Assembly (NCBI GenBank): GCA_008828725.1
Contig: MEHQ01002205.1
Coordinates: 112,689 to 176,688, forward strand
From: Saccharina japonica
Lineage: Eukaryota > Sar > Phaeophyceae > Laminariales > Laminariaceae
Direction: 5' to 3'
DNA length: 64,000 nucleotides
Shown: piece by piece, positions 55,538 to 62,606 of the stretch
Layout: each line of letters opens with the position of its first letter
How positions within the stretch are numbered: the first letter of the stretch is position 1
Translations under genes and position numbers: made by a program
Notes under the pieces: model-generated
The model's input: the letters and a program-made list of their open reading frames with translations, nothing else
Database searches by the model: none
Told to the model about the DNA's origin: nothing

Positions 55538-58500
55538 AAGGGGTTGTAATTCGCCTCGCGCGGAATATGTAGTCTATGTATATTGTGCTTGTGGTTTTTG
55601 AGGACCAGGGTTGACTATGGGGGGCGTGCCTAGTTTTTTACGGGTCACCGTGAGGTGTTTCTTTATGTGTGTTTTTCACCAGACGCATGCAGTGGATGCC
55701 GTAGTGGGAATGCATGCCACCCCCGCCCCCCCCCGACTTGTTGCGCCAGCAGCAGTCTATTATTTTACGGGATTTCTTGAATGTGCGTACGTGTTGGTAC
55801 CAACAATCTAGACCATGTATATGTTATTTGCTCAGTGGTAATTTATACGGATACGTATCGGTTTTCAGGACCAGTGCGTACTTTAAGTTTTATTTTATAC
55901 AAGTTGTGTTTTCTTGGCGGTACATGATACCATACACCAGCACCGTTTTGTGCATCTGGCTCTCCCAACCCCCTCCCGCCACCATCACCTCCTTTTTGGC
56001 GGTCACCAAAGCTGGCGGTCGAGTAGATCATTTGTGCGGGGTGGAGAACCTTTGTTCCGCACAAGGGGAATGGTCGTATCACGTAGTGTTAATATGGTAA
56101 GGCGTCCGCGAGGCAGTTACATAGTAAAACCCATAGCTGTCTCCGGAAGTGGCCACACCAGAAATTAAATTAACTCATTGAAGCTGTCGTCCATATGCAA
56201 GTCCGCCTCAGAGGCGGTTCTTAGCAGGATGCAGCTCACCCTCCATGCGACTCGCCCAATACCTCACGGCGCTTCGCGCTTGGTGCAAGCAATGTCTGCC
56301 TGGTTGGTGAAAACCCAACGTGCTCCGTCCCGGCATTGTAGGGATGCGAGGGTCTATGGTCATATGACTACGGCCGTGCACAACATGAGTACCCCCCCCC
56401 CCCCCCGCCCCCCGCGCCGCGCGCTCGTCACTGCTCGCTCCCTCCCCTCCCGCGCCCTTCTCCCGTCTCTTTCAGAACGCAGCGCTCAAGGTCGCAGCAG
56501 GCGGCACGGCTAGCCAGCTCGAGGCGTCGCCCGCTCCCACGCCGGGGACCCCCGCACACGCCGCATGGAACCAGCTACAGGTCGACGTCGGCCGCACCTC
56601 CTCGTGGGACGCCGGGCAGCAGCAAGCCTACTCCCGGGTGTGGGACCAGGCCGAAGGCGGAGGGCAGGAAGGCGGTCGGGATGGCCACGGCCAGGAGGTT
56701 GGAGGTGGCGGTGGCGGTGGCGGGGGCGGTCGCGGGTTTGGTTTGGAAGGCTGGGAGGGTGGCGGACGAGGGAGGGAGGAGGCGGGGGAAAGATTGGTGT
56801 CGATTGTTGGGACGACGATTCTTCTTCCGACGGAAGGGAGCTCATGAATAATGGCCAGGATGGTGCTACCCCGTGCCTATGCGCAACATACAGCATCAAA
56901 CATGAACTCACTCGCTATTTGGTAGCACCGCGTGTACGCCAGGGTACCTCAAATACCAGCGAGTAGATCGGATGTTGCGGCGCTGGAGCAGTACGCGCTC
57001 GCCCCCAATGTCTGCCTGGTCGGTGAAAACCCGACATGCCCCGTCCCGGCATTGTAGGGATGCGAGGGCCTATGATCAGACGACTATTATTAAAATAGGG
57101 CCATGCATGGAATGAAGTACACCCCCCCCACACACAGCCTTGCATATGTTCCTCAGTTGAGTATTAAAGAAGTGTGTGGACAAAGACAAGTACCATCGGT
57201 TTACTCTGTGGCATACCACAGGAAGGTATGCCGTAAGTTAGGTGATGCTGATGATGGTGGTGGCAGGCTCGCGGTCTTCGGGGGTCAAGCGAGAGTTCAT
57301 GGGCACGGTTGTTTGCGCCGCTTCGAGTACTGTTGTAGTACCTCCACTGTCGTACCTCCTGGTTCTCTCCTCTCGGCCGTTTGCCGCACGTGTTTCTGCC
57401 ATCCAGGCCTTCCCTCGTTTTATTTTTAGACCAGGGGGGGGGGGGGGGGTTACTCTGTAGAGAGCTCTTAACAAAATTTGCCTGCTGACCCTGGACAATT
57501 TCCCGGGGATTCGCTTGCTGTATCGGGGGATCTGGGGGGGGGGGGGTTCGTGGGCGATAGTCTGAAACCCTTCAAATACGTACAAAAATTGTCGGCGGGT
57601 GATGTTACCATTCTTTCAATCTTTCAAATATGTGTACGATATCCCGCACGCCAGACAGATATATCATAGATTCCTACTCCATGACCTAGAGTAGATATTT
57701 CAGGGCAGATACGTTCCTGATCTATCCGACTTTTTTGTTTATTTTTTGTTTTATATCCTCCGGCGGATGGGTAAAAATAACCTGCTGTTGCTCATGTTGT
57801 CGGGTGCCATGGGAGCTGTATAGCCTGCACGATCTAGGACAGTTTTCCTGGGTTGGATCTGTACTGTACAGATATCCTGCACAGCATGTCACAACGACAG
57901 GTTAGGATCTAGATTATCTATATCGCGATCTATCTGTTGTTCGACGCGTGTATGTACTATTCTTCGCATCCAATCAATGTTTCAGCAGTGTTACTCGCAT
58001 TGACGGCGTCGTCTTCGAAGCTTCCAAGGAAATTACGCTGCTACGAGTTCACAGCGGAGCGTGCCACGGTGGTAGGGGCTACACTTCTAACCCTCTTGGG
58101 ACTTCAGACGGGAAAATTGACGATGGCAGCAACGAACGGTCACTGACGACGCGTGCTACGATAAAGGTATTAACCCTTTGAGGGCTGCAGTCCCACTTTG
58201 GGGACAAACCACTCAAATTCTAAGTAATTTGTCCCCAAAACGGGACTCCAGTCCTAGAAGGGTTAATAGCACTTTTTGGCTAGCAACGTTTCTGAATGAA
58301 GGGGCTCCTTAACCCCTTGAGAACTGGTCCCACGAATTTGAGGACAAACGACTTGGAATTAGTGTAGGACGTTTTTTTTTTCAGTTCTGAATTGGTTAGG
58401 GCCCGTTTTAACGAGTATGAAATAAATTCAAGTTGGAAAAAATAAAATTCAAATTCGCTTTTTATTGGTCAACACACGCACCAGCACCAAATATTATGCC

Positions 58501-61500
58501 CCAGGATCCTCATCTTTGGTGCTGGTGCGTGTGTTGACCAATGAAAAGCGGATTTGATTTTTTTTCTTCTTCGTTAAAACGGGCCCTTAACCCAAGATCG
58601 TCGGAATTTCATTTTTGTGTTGCATTACAATAGTTTTCGTTGCATCGTTCTAGGCCATGGGATTGCCGTGGGATTGTTCACCGGGTACGTAAACGAATAG
58701 CACTTTTGTTTTAATAAAAAATCAGCTTTTTTACATACCATTCGAGGGTGGTCGATTTTTTTTTTCCGACATCTCACATAATTTTTTGTTCGTTAAGGGG
58801 GGGGGGGGGGGGTTACTAAAACCAAGTGAAAAAAATGAAAATAAGGATAATTGTTTTCCCATTTTCCTATTTCATCATGTGATCACAACGGTTTTCTATT
58901 CCGACCTCTGGGGGTGTGGTGTGTCGTTTTCTCTTTTTTCTGGACGCCCCTGTACCATTAGTATAGAGCTCCTCAAGTGAGGACCCTCCGACAAAACGTG
59001 GTGCACCTCTATCGTAGCATGCGTCCACCGCGTGATTGGGGGATGCCACAAATTTGTGTCCGGGTTACAATGCAAGGAGTCGTACGGCACGGGGCCGACA
59101 TGGCCCTACCCGTACTTGTGCGCGCTCGCTCACGCTGCTCGTACATGTGTACGTAGACGGTTGATATGGCCAACGAAATTAACATTGTTTTTGACGGGGC
59201 TCCCGCTCTGAGTAGCTACCCAATGTCTTTAACATCCGATGTGTATTGCACATAGAATCGGCTAACCCCGGCCTCGATCTAAATCCCAGTTTTTTTTATC
59301 CCCCTGGGCAGCGGTGGCTGGAATGAGGGCGTTGGTGCTCGTGACGCTTAGCTCACAACGCGCATGCATACTTGTATGATGTACACGGGGGCAAAAAAAG
59401 ACCCAGTATCGTATGCATCCGATGTGTATTGCATACTATTGTTTGCAAGCCCACTTGTGTGTGTACCGGGCNTTTTTTTTTTTTTTTTTTTTTTTGTAAA
59501 TAGATATACGAGGTACATTGCTTGGGTAGGTCTCCTACCTCAGAACAGCCAGGTAATCACCGCTTGTTTTCGACATTTTTTTCGCCGTCCAAATCCCAAA
59601 TGGGTTATAACCCATTCAGAACTGAAAACCTATTCCACACTAATTCCAAGTAGTTTGTCCCCAAATACGTGGGACCAGTTCTCAAGGGGTCAAGACACGG
59701 TCGGCGCACTCACTTCCTCGTGTACGTATATACGCACTCCATCCCCCCCTCAGATGCTGGTGTGTACGGACTTTCGCTTCCCGCCGCCCGGCGGGTCTAT
59801 CTCCCTGAACGGCGATGGTACCGCCAATCGCGGCAAGGGCGGCGGCGGCGGTGGTGGTGGCGGCAACGGTGGTGGTAGTGGTGGAAGACCGAGACTGGAC
59901 TCAGACGCTTCCAGCGTTTCTCACCCGTCCTCCCAGCAGCAGCAGCAGCAGCAGCAGGGCCAGGTTTCGACAATGTCTAGTACTGTTTCGGCGGGGAGGG
60001 GAGAGGGGTCATCGTCGTCGGCAGCAGCAGCAGCAGTTGGTAGCGGTGCTGGTAGCGCTGGCGGTAGCGGTAGCGGTGGCGGTGGCGGTGGCGGTGGTAG
60101 TTCCCGCCACAGACGAGGGTTTTCCGCGTCCGATTTCTTTCCGTTGGCGGCCGGCGCCAACGGCTCTGAAGGTGGTGATGGCGGAGAGAGGGAAAGAGAC
60201 GTTGGAGCGCCAGCGGTATCAGCGGCGGCGGCGGCGGGAGGGGGGGTGGGGGCCGCGGCGGGATATGAGGGAGGCGAGGAAACCATGGTTGCGGCGGACG
60301 AGAGGGTTCGAAAGGAGGAGAGAGATGCGGTCGATCGGCACTATGCGAAACGCCGCAGGAGGCACAGGAAACCTCCGCCGCCGCCGCCCCCGCCGAAGCG
60401 CAGGAGGGCGCCTGAACCGGTGCAGGTGATTTTTTTTCTTTCTTCTTTTTTTTTTTTTGGTTGTTTGATATTTTTCTTGGTTTTGGTTGCTTGTTTAATT
60501 GATTGTGGCTTGTTTTTGGTGGTTCTGATTGCTTTCTTGCTTGTTTTGTGTTTGTTTGTTTTTGACTTGATGGTTTATTGTTTTTGTTGATTATTGTTCG
60601 ATTTGTCTGGGTGATGGGTTTGGTTGATTTGGTGTCATTGAGTGATTGCCTGCTAAAACAACAAGCCCAAATATAATCAAACTAAACTAAACTAAACTAA
60701 ACTGAACTAACGGGGAAAAAAAAAAAAAATCAGGTATATAATTATCTCGCTGCACCTGAAATCTGAACTCCCGTTTCACTCGCGCCCGTCTCACCGTGTC
60801 CTCTCTGCCCGTCTCCCCCCCCGCTGAACGACCCCTTGATGCTTTGGACGGTCAGGTGTCGAAGAGAGGGCGGAGGCTGATCAAGACCATGAAGCAAATC
60901 GAGCGGCATGATTCGTCGTCGGAGGAGGAGCGAGTGTTGGCCGTCGTGGACGAGCAGGAGTCCGACCCGGAAGACTTCCCCCCCGGTGCACCTGAGGTAT
61001 GATTTGGCACCGCTGCGTCGTGTACACCGCATAGTTTAAAGGAGCAAGATAGTCAATGCGTACGTACGTATTATAGCACATCATGGATTTATTTTATTTT
61101 ATTGTGAACTGAGAATTTTCCGGGAAATTGGGAAATTGTCTATACGTATAATATGAATATCTGACGGCCACCTTATAGAAGATATGATTTTATATCTTGG
61201 AGGAAGCAACAGGAGAAGCAGGGCACCTGAGGGGTGTATGGCAAAAAGCACCGCTGCGTCGTTTACATCGCATAGTTACACCAGGGATGGCTGTTACCTG
61301 TGGTCAAGCATGTTACCTATATACCGGTAACATTACGAAATTCAGAAAAAAACATGTTACCTACCATTTGCTTGTGTCACCGAACAGGATTTCTCTTTCG
61401 TCATATTGATCGGTGGGGCAAAATGCCTCTGGTGTATATACGCACCTTCATTCTGGGCTGTTCGGCATTTTTGTGATTCTACGATAAAATAACGGATCAG

Positions 61501-62551
61501 GAATTTTCTTGGAACAAAACGTGCCTTTTTCACATGGTACCCCCCTCATTACGCTCCTCCCCCACCGCCGCGACCATGCGCGTGGCCAGCCTCCCCCCTA
61601 TGATACCCCCCCCCCCCCATGTACCCCACCTACGTCTGTACAGATGACAGCAGCTAAAAAAGTACTAGGATGCTCAAGTACGACGAGTAATACAGTATTG
61701 AGAGCAGAACTGGAATGTACCCACTATAAGACAAATAGAGACGTGCGTAAGTTGAAATGGCAATATAAAGTAAAGAACATGCCAAATAAGAGGTTGCCAG
61801 CCATAGCCGATAAAGCTGTATGGGAGAAAGTAACCAAAGGGCGAGCTGGAATAAGGTGGGATAGCGTAGTCGAGAAAGTATGGAAGGAATATAGGAAACC
61901 AAAAAGAGACGCTGGCCATAGAGAAAATTTAGCGGATACAAGACAGAAGTAAAAGAAAGGATAGAAAGAAGGGAAAGGCTAGCCTAAGAAAGAAGGTGAG
62001 AAGGGGAAGAACACTTAGAGATGATACGGGGGGTTGAGAGAAGGAATAGGAATGAAAAGGTATCTGCACGGCCCAATGGACTTCGCGAAAAAGCTGAAAC
62101 TGCGATTTCGTGTAGGGGACCTGGACCTGCCAGAAAGAAGGAGGAGGTATACCAGTAGCCGGGAGGAGGAGGAAGTAGAGGCACAGATGTGCCCATGTGG
62201 CAAAGCCATAGAGAGTAGAATTCACATAGTGGGAGAATGTGAAAGGTATAAGGAGGAAAGGGATGTGCTAGAGGAGGAGATGGGAAAATAGACGAGTGTG
62301 ACATGAGCAGTTTGGTACACTAAATAGTAGCGAGAAAACGATCGCTATCTTAGGAGATAGATGGTGGCCACAGGCGGCGAAACAGGAAGGGGATAAGATT
62401 AGCAAAAGGAATTTTTGTAATATATGGAAACAACGTATGAGCGCCCAAGTGTTGGAGGTGTCTCTATTAGGAGTAGGAACGGTGCTCCGTCTCGAAAGGG
62501 ATGCGTGGTCAATATGGTCAAATGACTAAGGCAAGCAACGAATGAGTGACG

Positions 62552-62606
<55 letters not shown>

